This document shows, piece after piece, positions 8,428-16,141 of a stretch of 35,768 bases of DNA. The stretch spans positions 1-35,768 of the forward strand of contig CALJHL010000280.1 in assembly GCA_938075435.1 (NCBI GenBank), written 5' to 3'. This stretch comes from an uncultured Thalassotalea sp. (GTDB taxonomy: Bacteria > Pseudomonadota > Gammaproteobacteria > Enterobacterales > Alteromonadaceae). A model generated the notes under the pieces. It was not told the origin of the DNA, searched no databases, and worked only from the letters and a program-made list of their open reading frames with translations. A program made the translations under genes and the position numbers. Every line of letters starts with the position of its first letter. Within the stretch, counting starts at the first letter, position 1.

Positions 8428-9175
8428 TGTCTCGCCAATATTCTTTCTTCAATAAGTAAGTTAAAACAAATAAGATCATTAAGAAACCAAGTACCCAATA
8501 ACCTAAACGATGACGCTCAACTTTACTTGGCTCACCGGTATATTCTAAAAAGTTAACCAAATCACGTACCACAATGTCGTATTCAGCCGGGCTTAAATCA
8601 CCTGGTTGAGTAAGAACAAGATCAGCACTACCTAACGGTCTTTGCTGCGTGGTAGGTAATAACAACATAGCCTTAGCTTCTGCGGTTAATTCTTGCACAC
8701 CCTGTAATTGTTGGAAAACATGCGGCATACCAACATCTTTAAAGGTGGCATTATTTACCCCAAATGGACGAGCACTATCGGCATAAAAAGAACGTAAATA
8801 GGTATATAACCAATCAGAACCACCGCCTTTAAAACGTGTAACTAACGTTAAATCTGGTGGCGCGGCGCCGAACCAAGCAGCCGCTTCTTTTTTCGGCATA
8901 GTATTGGTAATGTGATCGCCAACCTTTTCACCGGTAAACATTAGCGTGTCAATGCCTTCTTTTTCGTCGATTTCTAAATCAGCAAAAGTACGATTGTAAC
9001 GTTGATATTGCAGTTGGTGACAACCTAAGCAATAGTTCATAAACGTTTTAGCACCATTGCGTAATGACTCTTTATCAGTAATGTCATTATTGGCGTGGTC
9101 TAAAGGAGCCCCACCACCAGCAGCAAGTGCTAGGCTAGGTAGCAGAATAAATAGAGCAATTATTAATTTTTTCAT
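8420..9175 (-). CDS. petC: Ubiquinol-cytochrome c reductase, cytochrome c1 subunit
   Basis: Cytochrome c1 takes electrons from the Rieske protein and passes them to soluble cytochrome c. The 251-residue precursor has a signal peptide (MKKLIIALFILLPSLALA), the haem-binding motif CLGCH (C49, C52, H53), the probable axial methionine in DVGMPHVF, and a single C-terminal membrane anchor ending KKEYWRDIH. It acts on the periplasmic face of the inner membrane. The start codon overlaps the petB stop (TAATG), so translation is coupled. It is the last gene of petABC. Confidence 0.97.
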   Translation of the reverse strand: MKKLIIALFILLPSLALAAGGGAPLDHANNDITDKESLRNGAKTFMNYCLGCHQLQYQRYNRTFADLEIDEKEGIDTLMFTGEKVGDHITNTMPKKEAAAWFGAAPPDLTLVTRFKGGGSDWLYTYLRSFYADSARPFGVNNATFKDVGMPHVFQQLQGVQELTAEAKAMLLLPTTQQRPLGSADLVLTQPGDLSPAEYDIVVRDLVNFLEYTGEPSKVERHRLGYWVLGFLMILFVLTYLLKKEYWRDIH

Positions 9176-10440
9176 TATTTAGTTACCCTTTCTGGTACCG
9201 GCTTAGTTTGTTCATTTTTAGAGTAGAACCAAAGTGCAATAAAGAAGCCAAAGTAACCTAGGGTAGCAATTCGGCCAATTAAATTAGCCAAATCTGACGA
9301 AGGTAATGTACCTAATATACCCAATGCGATGAAACAGGCGGTAAATTGCGCGATATTAAGTAAATGCCACTTGCTACGAAACTTAAATGATTTAACCGTG
9401 CCACGGTCAAACCATGGTAGGGCAAATAACATACCAATGGCAGCAAACATACCTAGCATGCCGACTAACTTATCAGGGATAACTCGCAAGATAGTGTAGA
9501 ACGGACCGAAGTACCATACTGGTACGATATGCTCTGGCGTTTTCAAGCCATTAGCAGGCTCAAAGTTTGGCGCCTCAAGGAAGTAACCACCACCTTCTGG
9601 GGCAAAAAACATTACCCAACAGAATAACAGTAAGAAACCAACCACACCCATAATATCTTTTACCGAGTAATAAGGGTGGAACGGTATTGCATCAACAATG
9701 TCGTACTTTTCAGAATAGGCTTTGTGGAATTTAAACTTACTTAATTCAGCTTCCGGAACAGAACCTTTCTTCTTCTTAATATCGGTACCTTCGGGGTTAT
9801 TCGAACCCACTTCATGAAGCGCTAATATATGTAAGAACACTAAAATGACGAGTACCAATGGTAAGGCAATAACGTGTAAAGCAAAGAAGCGGTTTAGGGT
9901 TGCACCAGAGATAACATAGTCACCTTTGATCCACGTGGTTAAATCATCACCAATTACCGGAATTGCACCGAATAGTGAGATAATTACCTGGGCGCCCCAA
10001 TAACTCATGTTACCCCAAGGTAGTAAATACCCCATAAAGGCTTCAGCCATTAACACCAAGAAGATTAACATACCGAAAATCCACAGTAATTCACGTGGTT
10101 TTTGATATGAGCCATACATTAGACCACGGTACATGTGTAAGTAGACAACGATAAAGAATGCCGATGCACCGGTTGAATGCATGTAACGTAATAACCAACC
10201 ATAGTCGACATCACGCATGATGTACTCTACCGAAGCAAAAGCACCATCGCCTGATGGTTCATAATTCATTGTCAACCAAATACCAGTAACAATTTGGTTT
10301 ACCAGTACCAGCATGGCTAATGAGCCAAAAAAGTACCAAAAATTAAAGTTTTTTGGAGCTGGATATTGGGCTAAATGCTTATTCCATGCTTCAGTGACGG
10401 GTAAACGCTTGTCAATCCAAGCCATAAAGTTAGCTAACAT
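9175..10440 (-). CDS. petB: Ubiquinol-cytochrome c reductase, cytochrome b subunit
   Basis: Cytochrome b is the membrane core of complex III, with quinol oxidation (Qo) and quinone reduction (Qi) sites. The 421-residue protein has about eight hydrophobic helices and the four haem-ligand histidines in two pairs: H88/H102 (RYMHSTGASAFFIVVYLHM) and H189/H204 (FFALHVIALPLVLVILVFLH). The Qo motif reads PVWY, where mitochondrial proteins have PEWY. The second His pair is separated by 14 residues and the first by 13. The start overlaps the petA stop and the stop overlaps the petC start, so the three subunits are translationally coupled. Confidence 0.97.
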   Translation of the reverse strand: MLANFMAWIDKRLPVTEAWNKHLAQYPAPKNFNFWYFFGSLAMLVLVNQIVTGIWLTMNYEPSGDGAFASVEYIMRDVDYGWLLRYMHSTGASAFFIVVYLHMYRGLMYGSYQKPRELLWIFGMLIFLVLMAEAFMGYLLPWGNMSYWGAQVIISLFGAIPVIGDDLTTWIKGDYVISGATLNRFFALHVIALPLVLVILVFLHILALHEVGSNNPEGTDIKKKKGSVPEAELSKFKFHKAYSEKYDIVDAIPFHPYYSVKDIMGVVGFLLLFCWVMFFAPEGGGYFLEAPNFEPANGLKTPEHIVPVWYFGPFYTILRVIPDKLVGMLGMFAAIGMLFALPWFDRGTVKSFKFRSKWHLLNIAQFTACFIALGILGTLPSSDLANLIGRIATLGYFGFFIALWFYSKNEQTKPVPERVTK

Positions 10441-11030
10441 TATGCATCTCCTTGGCCGATACCGATTAATAACGTACCTTTAGCTGGGAACGAATGCTCA
10501 GGAACAACTAAGTTTAGAGGTGCTGGCACGCCAGAAAAGACTCGACCGGCCATATCAAACTTTGAACCATGACATGGGCAGAAAAACCCGTAATCGACGC
10601 CTTCAACTTGTTCAGAGAAGTCACCTTTACGATAAGTTGGTGCACAACCTAAATGCGTACAAACACCTTCAGCAACTAAATATTCTGGGGAAATTGAACG
10701 ATGCTGGTTAGTGGCATAATCTGGCTGTTGAGGCTCTGCAGAGGCAGGGTCACTTAATTGACTTTCAACGACGTTAAGGCTGTCGAGGATCTCTTTGCTG
10801 CGACGTACAATATAAATTGGCTTGCCACGATACTCGGCACGAATTAATTGTCCGATCGCTATTTTGCTTATATTAACTTCAACTGGAGCACCAGCAGCTT
10901 TCGCTTTGGCACTAGGATTCCAGGAAGCAATAAAAGGCACCGCTGCACCAACAACACCTGCACCACCAACTACCGAAGTAGCTACTGTCAGAAAGCGTCG
11001 ACGGCCGTTGTTCACGGGCGCATTGCTCAT
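10440..11030 (-). CDS. petA: Ubiquinol-cytochrome c reductase, Rieske iron-sulfur subunit
   Basis: The Rieske protein carries the 2Fe-2S cluster that takes the first electron from quinol. The 196-residue sequence begins with a twin-arginine-like signal anchor (RRRFLTVATSVVGGAGVVG), typical of Tat-exported Rieske proteins. Cluster ligands are clear: CTHLGC (C124, H126, C129) and CPCHGS (C151, C153, H154). Cys129 and Cys153 form the usual disulfide. A GGAG ribosome-binding site precedes the ATG at 11030. It is the first gene of petABC; its promoter must lie in the long gap upstream. Confidence 0.97.
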   Translation of the reverse strand: MSNAPVNNGRRRFLTVATSVVGGAGVVGAAVPFIASWNPSAKAKAAGAPVEVNISKIAIGQLIRAEYRGKPIYIVRRSKEILDSLNVVESQLSDPASAEPQQPDYATNQHRSISPEYLVAEGVCTHLGCAPTYRKGDFSEQVEGVDYGFFCPCHGSKFDMAGRVFSGVPAPLNLVVPEHSFPAKGTLLIGIGQGDA

Positions 11031-11430
11031 TTTATTTCTCCAATATTTTCAAGATACTAATTTTAGAATTATTATTAAATTATTCTGATATAAACTACAT
11101 TTTCACCAATTCAAAATACTGCGAATTCAATTCGTCAAAAAATAGTTAAAAAATTTTTGTTAATGATAAAGAAACAGCGGTTTTATTACAAGATAAATCC
11201 CGGTATGTAGCCTCCTTATTTAAAACTATTCAATGGTTTGGCTATAATTTAGTTATTTTCGAGGAAAGCGGCTCAGCTTTTCAATTAATTAACCGTTAGA
11301 AGGGCTATAAAGAAAAGCTTACTAGAGGAGTATTGAAAACTAGATTGGCAATTTAAAGGCGGATATGGGTGAAATTTATTTAAGGCCGACTAGGAAAGGC
11401 AATATCAGTAAGGGAAGTGTTTTAAATAAA

Positions 11431-11530
11431 ACTGCAGGCCGTCGGTGCTCCACCATCCATGGCTAGATCAACCATACAAATCCTCCCTTCCGTCATCCGT
11501 GGCACGGGAGGATAAGCACTTCCTGGTGCA
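11431..11530. repeat. Probable interspersed repeat block
   Basis: The segment is richer in GC than its surroundings and contains nested inverted repeats: CCTCCC (11483-11488) with GGGAGG (11506-11511), and the palindrome CCATCCATGG. It lies directly against the rpsI terminator. Only one copy is present in this window, so repeat status is inferred from composition and structure. Confidence 0.35.
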
Positions 11531-11558
11531 AAAAAAACCGACGCAAGCGTCGGTTTTT
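11531..11558 (-). terminator. Terminator of the rplM-rpsI operon
   Basis: On the minus strand the stem ACCGACG / CGTCGGT has a 4-nt loop and is followed by eight T residues, 33 bp after the rpsI stop. Confidence 0.92.
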
Positions 11559-11590
11559 GAATTCGATATGTTGATACCCGAAGGTAAAAA

Positions 11591-11983
11591 TTAACGTTTT
11601 GAGAATTGTGGACGTTTACGTGCTTTGTGTAAACCAACTTTCTTACGTTCAACTTTACGAGCATCACGAGTTACGAAACCAGCTTTACGTAGACTTGAAC
11701 GTAAAGTTTCGTCGAACTCCATCAATGCACGAGTGATACCGTGACGGATTGCACCGGCTTGACCAGAAATACCACCACCAACTACAGTGATGTTAAGGTC
11801 AAATTTCTCTAACATTTCAACTAACTCTAGTGGTTGACGAACTACCATTCGAGCAGTATCACGACCAAAGTATACAGAGATGTCACGTTTGTTAATTGTG
11901 ATTGCACCGCTACCAGTTTTCATAAACACACGAGCTGTTGAGCTCTTGCGACGACCAGTACCGTAATATTGATTATCAGCCAT
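11591..11983 (-). CDS. rpsI: 30S ribosomal protein S9
   Basis: S9 sits in the head of the small subunit, and its C-terminal tail reaches the P-site tRNA. The 130-residue protein matches the E. coli length exactly. The start [16 protein letters not shown], the middle [21 protein letters not shown] and the basic tail [21 protein letters not shown] are diagnostic; the final Lys-Arg contacts tRNA. It follows rplM by 3 bp and ends in a strong terminator. Confidence 0.99.
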   Translation of the reverse strand: MADNQYYGTGRRKSSTARVFMKTGSGAITINKRDISVYFGRDTARMVVRQPLELVEMLEKFDLNITVVGGGISGQAGAIRHGITRALMEFDETLRSSLRKAGFVTRDARKVERKKVGLHKARKRPQFSKR

Positions 11984-11986
11984 TGT

Positions 11987-12415
11987 TTATAACTCCAAAA
12001 CTTTAGGTTGTTGTGCAGTATGCTTATGTTCAGAACCAGCATACACTTTTAATTTACGGAACATGTCACGACCTAGAGGGCCTTTTGGCAACATGCCTTT
12101 AACTGCAAACTCGATAGGACGTTCAGGAGCTTTATCAATAAGCTTCTCGAAACTTAATTGCTTAAGTCCACCAACGAATCCAGTGTGCGAGTAGTAAATT
12201 TTACCTTTCGCTTTGTTACCAGTTACTTTAACTTTTTCGGCATTGATAACAACGATATAATCGCCAACATCAACACTAGGAGTGTATTCTGGTTTGTGCT
12301 TGCCACGTAAAATGCTGGCGATTTGTGTAGCGATACGACCTAAAGTTTTACCTTCAGCATCCACTACGAACCATTCGCGTTCAACGCTTTCTGGTTTAGC
12401 TGTAAAAGTTTTCAT
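11987..12415 (-). CDS. rplM: 50S ribosomal protein L13
   Basis: L13 is an early assembly protein of the large subunit. The start is set at 12415, giving 142 residues and the standard N terminus MKTFTAKPE; an in-frame ATG at 12427 would add MGFL and is less likely. Family blocks are visible: [60 protein letters not shown] and [24 protein letters not shown]. It is the first gene of the rplM-rpsI operon, with a leader of about 130 nt. Confidence 0.97.
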   Translation of the reverse strand: MKTFTAKPESVEREWFVVDAEGKTLGRIATQIASILRGKHKPEYTPSVDVGDYIVVINAEKVKVTGNKAKGKIYYSHTGFVGGLKQLSFEKLIDKAPERPIEFAVKGMLPKGPLGRDMFRKLKVYAGSEHKHTAQQPKVLEL

Positions 12416-12427
12416 TAAAAAACCCAT

Positions 12428-12739
12428 TTTAAATAAAGTTACATAAATTAGTAATTAGTTACCCAATTACCGGTTTAAATAGGCTGCGCTATTACCCCTT
12501 CGAGTATCGAGCCTGATGCTTTTTCAAGCGTAGTAACGTTGGGAGCCGCGAATTATATAGGTAATTGCTGAAAAGATCACCTTTATTTTGCGATTTATTC
12601 AGTTTTTTAGCTATTAGCAACCAAACCCTGCGAAGGTGGTGGTTTCAAGGTGGCACTAATTGTATTTTAGCGAGGAGAGATCACGAGATACACAGGTTAG
12701 GTTTTGTTATGGTATCTCGTTTAAAAGTACTGGGTTTAG
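12428..12739 (-). other. rplM leader and upstream region
   Basis: The 312-bp gap between zapE and rplM (both minus strand) holds the predicted rplM promoter near 12552 and a transcribed leader of roughly 130 nt with short GC-rich inverted segments (around 12480-12515). Ribosomal operons of bacteria are often autoregulated through such leaders, but I cannot match this one to a known L13 leader. The part from 12570 to 12739 shows nothing recognisable. Confidence 0.45.
12552..12557 (-). promoter_or_regulatory. rplM promoter -10 box
   Basis: A consensus TATAAT on the minus strand is followed by the GC-rich discriminator TCGCGGC, the pattern of stringently controlled ribosomal promoters. The -35 region is weak. 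Confidence 0.5.
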
Positions 12740-13855
12740 TTAAGGCAAGTGATTGCTTGCTAAATAATCATGAGATTGCATTTCTTGTAAGCGACTTAAG
12801 CAACGTTTAAATTCAAAGTTTAAGCCGCCATCCCGATACAAATTTTCCATGGCAGTTTCAGCCGAAATAATCAACTTAACGTTGCGTTCGTAAAATTCAT
12901 CCACCATGGCAATAAAACGCCGGGCACTATCATCACTGTCTCGGCCCATTTTCTTAACATTAGCAAGTAACACGGTGTGATAATAACGACTTAATTCCAT
13001 ATAATCGGCTTGGCTACGAGCCGTTTCACAAAGTTGATGAAAGTCGAAATAAACTAGGCCATCAGACTCTTTAATTGTCGTTAACTGGCGATTGTTAATG
13101 GTGACAGAGGCGTTATCTTTACCTTCTGTAACGGCTAACTGTTTAAAATAAGTATCAAGGTTTTCATTGGCCTGTTGATCTAATGGGAAATGATAAATCT
13201 CGGCTTGAGTCAGAGTACGTAATCGGTAGTCGATGCCACTATCAACATTAACAATATCACAATGTTTGTTGATCAAGGCAATTGCCGGCAAAAACCGAGC
13301 TCGTTGCAGGCCATTGCGGTAAAGGTCATCAGGGATAATGTTGGAGGTAGCAACTAAGGTAACTTTATGAGCAAACAGTTCTTCAAATAGCGTACCAAGT
13401 AACATCGCATCGGTAATATCAGAAACAAAGAATTCATCAAAACAGATAATACAGGTTTCTTGACTGAATTTTTTTGCGATTATTTTTAAAGGATCAGACT
13501 GGCCAGTAAGCGCTTGTAATTCCTCATGTACTCGGTGCATAAAACGATGAAAATGAACCCGCATTTTATTTTCAAAAGGTAAACAATCATAAAATGTATC
13601 CACTAGGTAGGTCTTGCCTCTACCTACGCCGCCCCAGAAATAAATGCCTTGCACTGCTTGCGGCTGTGTTTTGGCATAAGTCCTTACCCAACCTTTTAAT
13701 ACTTTTTTAAAACCGCTCACCGGTAACGGCTTATTTTCTAAATCATTATATAAGCGTTGTAGCTGTTTTACGGCATTTTCTTGTGCGGCGTCATAAACAA
13801 AACCATCGGTCTCTAGGTCCTGTTGATACTTTTGTAATGGTGAAAGCTTGATCAT
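12740..13855 (-). CDS. zapE: Cell division protein ZapE (AFG1-like ATPase)
   Basis: ZapE is an ATPase that associates with and destabilises the FtsZ ring late in division. It belongs to the AFG1/LACE1 family. The start was placed at the ATG 13855 (371 residues); a TTG 18 bp upstream would add six residues. Walker A is GGVGRGKT (75-82), Walker B is IICFDEFFV (about 136-144), and the AFG1 sensor segment LVATSNIIPDDLYRNGLQRARFLPAI follows. E. coli ZapE has 375 residues. Located next to zapG and degQ, as in E. coli. Confidence 0.96.
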   Translation of the reverse strand: MIKLSPLQKYQQDLETDGFVYDAAQENAVKQLQRLYNDLENKPLPVSGFKKVLKGWVRTYAKTQPQAVQGIYFWGGVGRGKTYLVDTFYDCLPFENKMRVHFHRFMHRVHEELQALTGQSDPLKIIAKKFSQETCIICFDEFFVSDITDAMLLGTLFEELFAHKVTLVATSNIIPDDLYRNGLQRARFLPAIALINKHCDIVNVDSGIDYRLRTLTQAEIYHFPLDQQANENLDTYFKQLAVTEGKDNASVTINNRQLTTIKESDGLVYFDFHQLCETARSQADYMELSRYYHTVLLANVKKMGRDSDDSARRFIAMVDEFYERNVKLIISAETAMENLYRDGGLNFEFKRCLSRLQEMQSHDYLASNHLP

Positions 13856-14000
13856 TTTACTATTTATTACCAATATTTGGGCTATACCCTTGAAAAAATA
13901 CAGATTAAACTACATCTTTATTTAGAAATCAGAGCTATTATAGGTATATGCCTAACATTTGGGTATATTTCATTTTCAATTTTAATTTAAGGTAATCAAT

Positions 14001-14453
14001 ATGGAACTAATTTTCCTTTTAGTTGGTGTTGCTATTGGCGCCGTAGGCGGCTTCTTGGTAAGTAAAAAACTTTCGGCCTCAGAACAGGATTATCAACGAC
14101 TAGAACAAGAAGTTAATGAAAGCAAAACCTCATTAGCAAATTATCAGCAAGAAGTGGCATCGCATCTGAATAATTCAGCGCAATTATTAGCGCAAATGAA
14201 TGACACCTGTAAGAGTGCGATGCAACAAATGGCAGAGAGTACAACGTTATTAAATAAGGCCACATTAGAGCCTAACGCAATGCCGTTCTTTTCGCCGGAA
14301 ACTGAAGCGCAATTACTCGCAACAACCGAAGTTAAAAAACCAGCTAAATTAAGAAAAGAACAAGCCTTAACCGAAGCTCCTCGAGATTATTCTAATGAAG
14401 CTAGTGGTTTATTTAATGATAAGAAACAAGTTGTTACAAATAGCGCTAGCTAA
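14001..14453 (+). CDS. zapG: Cell envelope protein ZapG (YhcB, DUF1043)
   Basis: ZapG is an inner-membrane protein linked to cell division and envelope growth. The 150-residue sequence begins with one membrane helix, LIFLLVGVAIGAVGGFLVSKKL, followed by a coiled-coil stretch (about 28-85, with QDYQRLEQEVNESKTSLANYQQEVASHL) and a disordered tail. This is the family layout; E. coli YhcB has 132 residues. It is divergent from zapE and lies upstream of degQ, matching the enterobacterial order. An AAGG ribosome-binding site precedes the ATG. Confidence 0.92.
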   Translation: MELIFLLVGVAIGAVGGFLVSKKLSASEQDYQRLEQEVNESKTSLANYQQEVASHLNNSAQLLAQMNDTCKSAMQQMAESTTLLNKATLEPNAMPFFSPETEAQLLATTEVKKPAKLRKEQALTEAPRDYSNEASGLFNDKKQVVTNSAS

Positions 14454-14467
14454 ACAACAAGCTTAAC

Positions 14468-14495
14468 GGAACTTTTAATAGTTAACAGAGTCTTT
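14468..14495 (+). promoter_or_regulatory. Sigma-E-like promoter upstream of degQ
   Basis: GGAACTT (14468-14474), a perfect sigma-E -35 element, is followed after 16 bp by TCTTT (14491-14495), a partial match to the TCTGA/TCAAA -10. It would start a leader of about 95 nt before degQ. Sigma-E control of DegP/DegQ proteases is well known in gammaproteobacteria; the activity of this site is inferred. Confidence 0.45.
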
Positions 14496-14542
14496 ATTCA
14501 TATCAGTTTATTAATATAACCAATTGATAATTTTCTGCATAG

Positions 14543-14566
14543 ACCCAATTCACTTTTGAATTGGGT
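14543..14566 (+). terminator. Hairpin between zapG and degQ
   Basis: ACCCAATTC and GAATTGGGT pair perfectly over 9 bp around a 6-nt loop. The T run begins about 8 nt later, so it may be a weak zapG terminator or a structure in the degQ leader. Confidence 0.5.
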
Positions 14567-14597
14567 GTTATTCATATTTTTTGGAGTTTTCAAACAC

Positions 14598-15947
14598 ATG
14601 AAAAAAATTTCTTACTTATCTAGTCTCGTACTAATTGCCATTAGCTTAAATTTTTATTCCGCTTCAGCAGCCTTGCCTTTGCGAGTTAATGACCAGCCCA
14701 TGCCAAGCCTGGCGCCAATGCTTGAATATACCACTCCAGGCGTGGTTAGCATTTCTGTTGCTGGAACTCATGAGGTAAAACAGCAAGTTCCTGATGCCTT
14801 TAAATTTTTCTTCGATCAGCGCCGTGGCAAACAACCTGCGCAACAACGTCCATTTAGAGGTCTTGGTTCAGGGGTAATAATTGATGCTGAGCTGGGCTAT
14901 ATAGTCACTAATAACCACGTTATTGATCAAGCGGATGAAATTATGGTGACTTTAAAAGATGGTCGCCAAATTGAAGCGAAAAAAATTGGTACTGATGCCG
15001 CCAGTGATATTGCTCTTTTACAAATTAAAGCGGATGACTTAACGGCAGTTGCAATTGCAGATTCAGATGAAATACGGGTCGGCGATTTTGCGGTTGCCAT
15101 CGGTAGCCCATTTGGTTTAGGTCAAACAGTAACTTCTGGTATTGTTAGTGCCCTCGGCCGCAGTGGCCTAAATATTGAAAATTTAGAAGATTTCATTCAA
15201 ACAGATGCCGCCATAAATAGTGGTAATTCTGGTGGCGCATTAGTTAATTTACGCGGTGAATTGATTGGTATTAATACCGCAATTTTAGGGCCTAGTGGCG
15301 GCAACGTTGGTATTGGCTTTGCTATTCCCAGCAATATGATGCGTAACTTGACCAATCAAATTATAGAATTTGGTGAAGTTCGCCGTGGGGTTTTAGGAAT
15401 AACGGGTAATTCAATTAACCCAGAACTGGCTAAAGCTATGGATTTGAATACCAATCACGGTGGCTTTGTTAGTCAGGTAAATGCTAACTCGGCGGCAGCA
15501 GAAGCAGGCATTAAAGCCGGTGATATAATTGTCGCCGTTGATGGTAAACAGGTTAAAAGCTTTAATGCCTTACGCGGCAAGATTGGCTCAATTGGCGCCG
15601 GTAAAAAAGTTAAAATAACTTTAATAAGAGATGGTAATGAACGCGTTGTTACCGTTAAATTAAAATCGGCTCCTGACAGTCAGATTGCTGCGGCTAACTT
15701 ACATCCAATGTTAGATGGTGCTAAATTTAATAATGCCGATGCAAATCAAGGTGTCGATGTTAGTGACGTTGCTAATAATTCACCAGCAGCTGCGATTGGT
15801 CTTAAAAAAGGCGATATAATCGCTGGTGTAAACCGCAATCGGGTAAGAAATTTAGCTGAATTGAGAACCGCACTTGAATCCGTTGATGGCGTTGTTGCTC
15901 TTAATATTTTGCGCGGCAATACCGAACTTTACTTAATGATCCGTTAA
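14598..15947 (+). CDS. degQ: Periplasmic serine endoprotease DegQ
   Basis: DegQ degrades or refolds damaged periplasmic proteins. The start is placed at the ATG 14598 because it follows a TTTTGGAG ribosome-binding site and opens a signal peptide (MKKISYLSS to SASA); longer forms would bury it. The 449-residue precursor has the trypsin-like triad H107 (TNNHVI), D137 (SDIAL) and S211 (GNSGG), followed by two PDZ domains (about 255-345 and 365-445). The short linker between the N terminus and the protease core points to DegQ rather than the longer-loop DegP. It sits upstream of degS as in E. coli. A sigma-E-like promoter lies ahead. Confidence 0.95.
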   Translation: MKKISYLSSLVLIAISLNFYSASAALPLRVNDQPMPSLAPMLEYTTPGVVSISVAGTHEVKQQVPDAFKFFFDQRRGKQPAQQRPFRGLGSGVIIDAELGYIVTNNHVIDQADEIMVTLKDGRQIEAKKIGTDAASDIALLQIKADDLTAVAIADSDEIRVGDFAVAIGSPFGLGQTVTSGIVSALGRSGLNIENLEDFIQTDAAINSGNSGGALVNLRGELIGINTAILGPSGGNVGIGFAIPSNMMRNLTNQIIEFGEVRRGVLGITGNSINPELAKAMDLNTNHGGFVSQVNANSAAAEAGIKAGDIIVAVDGKQVKSFNALRGKIGSIGAGKKVKITLIRDGNERVVTVKLKSAPDSQIAAANLHPMLDGAKFNNADANQGVDVSDVANNSPAAAIGLKKGDIIAGVNRNRVRNLAELRTALESVDGVVALNILRGNTELYLMIR

Positions 15948-15961
15948 AAGTAGCAATCCAT

Positions 15962-15988
15962 TTATGCTTAAAGTATATAAGCATAAAT
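15962..15988 (+). other. Perfect 9-bp dyad after degQ
   Basis: TTATGCTTA and TAAGCATAA form an uninterrupted stem 15 bp after the degQ stop. It has no T run of its own and lies just ahead of the terminator at 16003. It may stabilise the mRNA 3' end or serve as a binding site. Confidence 0.4.
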
Positions 15989-16002
15989 AAAGTTATCCCT
16001 AT

Positions 16003-16027
16003 TAAGGCAGCTTAGCTGCCTTTTTTA
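16003..16027 (+). terminator. degQ terminator
   Basis: AAGGCAGC and GCTGCCTT form an 8-bp stem with a 3-nt loop followed by TTTTTT. Confidence 0.9.
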
Positions 16028-16141
16028 TTGGCATAAGCCACTCTCTAAATTATTCGCCTTTTAAATTATTAATATTGTATGTACTTGAATTAATATAATG
16101 CTACCATTTAGATAATAATTAACCATTTAAAAAGCTGTACT

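Larger units (their letters stand above)
11031..11590. other. 560-bp intergenic region between petA and rpsI
   Basis: This gap contains the petA upstream region (11031 to about 11150), an AT-rich middle with a plus-strand TATAAT near 11240, and a GC-richer block (11430-11530) unlike its surroundings. That block has a CCTCCC/GGGAGG stem and CCATCCATGG and looks like an interspersed repeat. The rpsI terminator closes the region. A 35-codon open frame starting at 11365 has no supporting signal. I see no convincing gene. Confidence 0.6.

Noticed and set aside
11365-11472. Possible 35-codon small gene
   Set aside because: It has no convincing ribosome-binding site, runs into the repeat-like block and shows no recognisable family.
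11422-11667. 81-codon minus-strand open frame
   Set aside because: It runs through the rpsI terminator and into rpsI in another frame, and has no domain resemblance.
12565-12810. 81-codon plus-strand open frame
   Set aside because: It has no clear start signal and overlaps the 3' end of zapE; composition is not protein-like.
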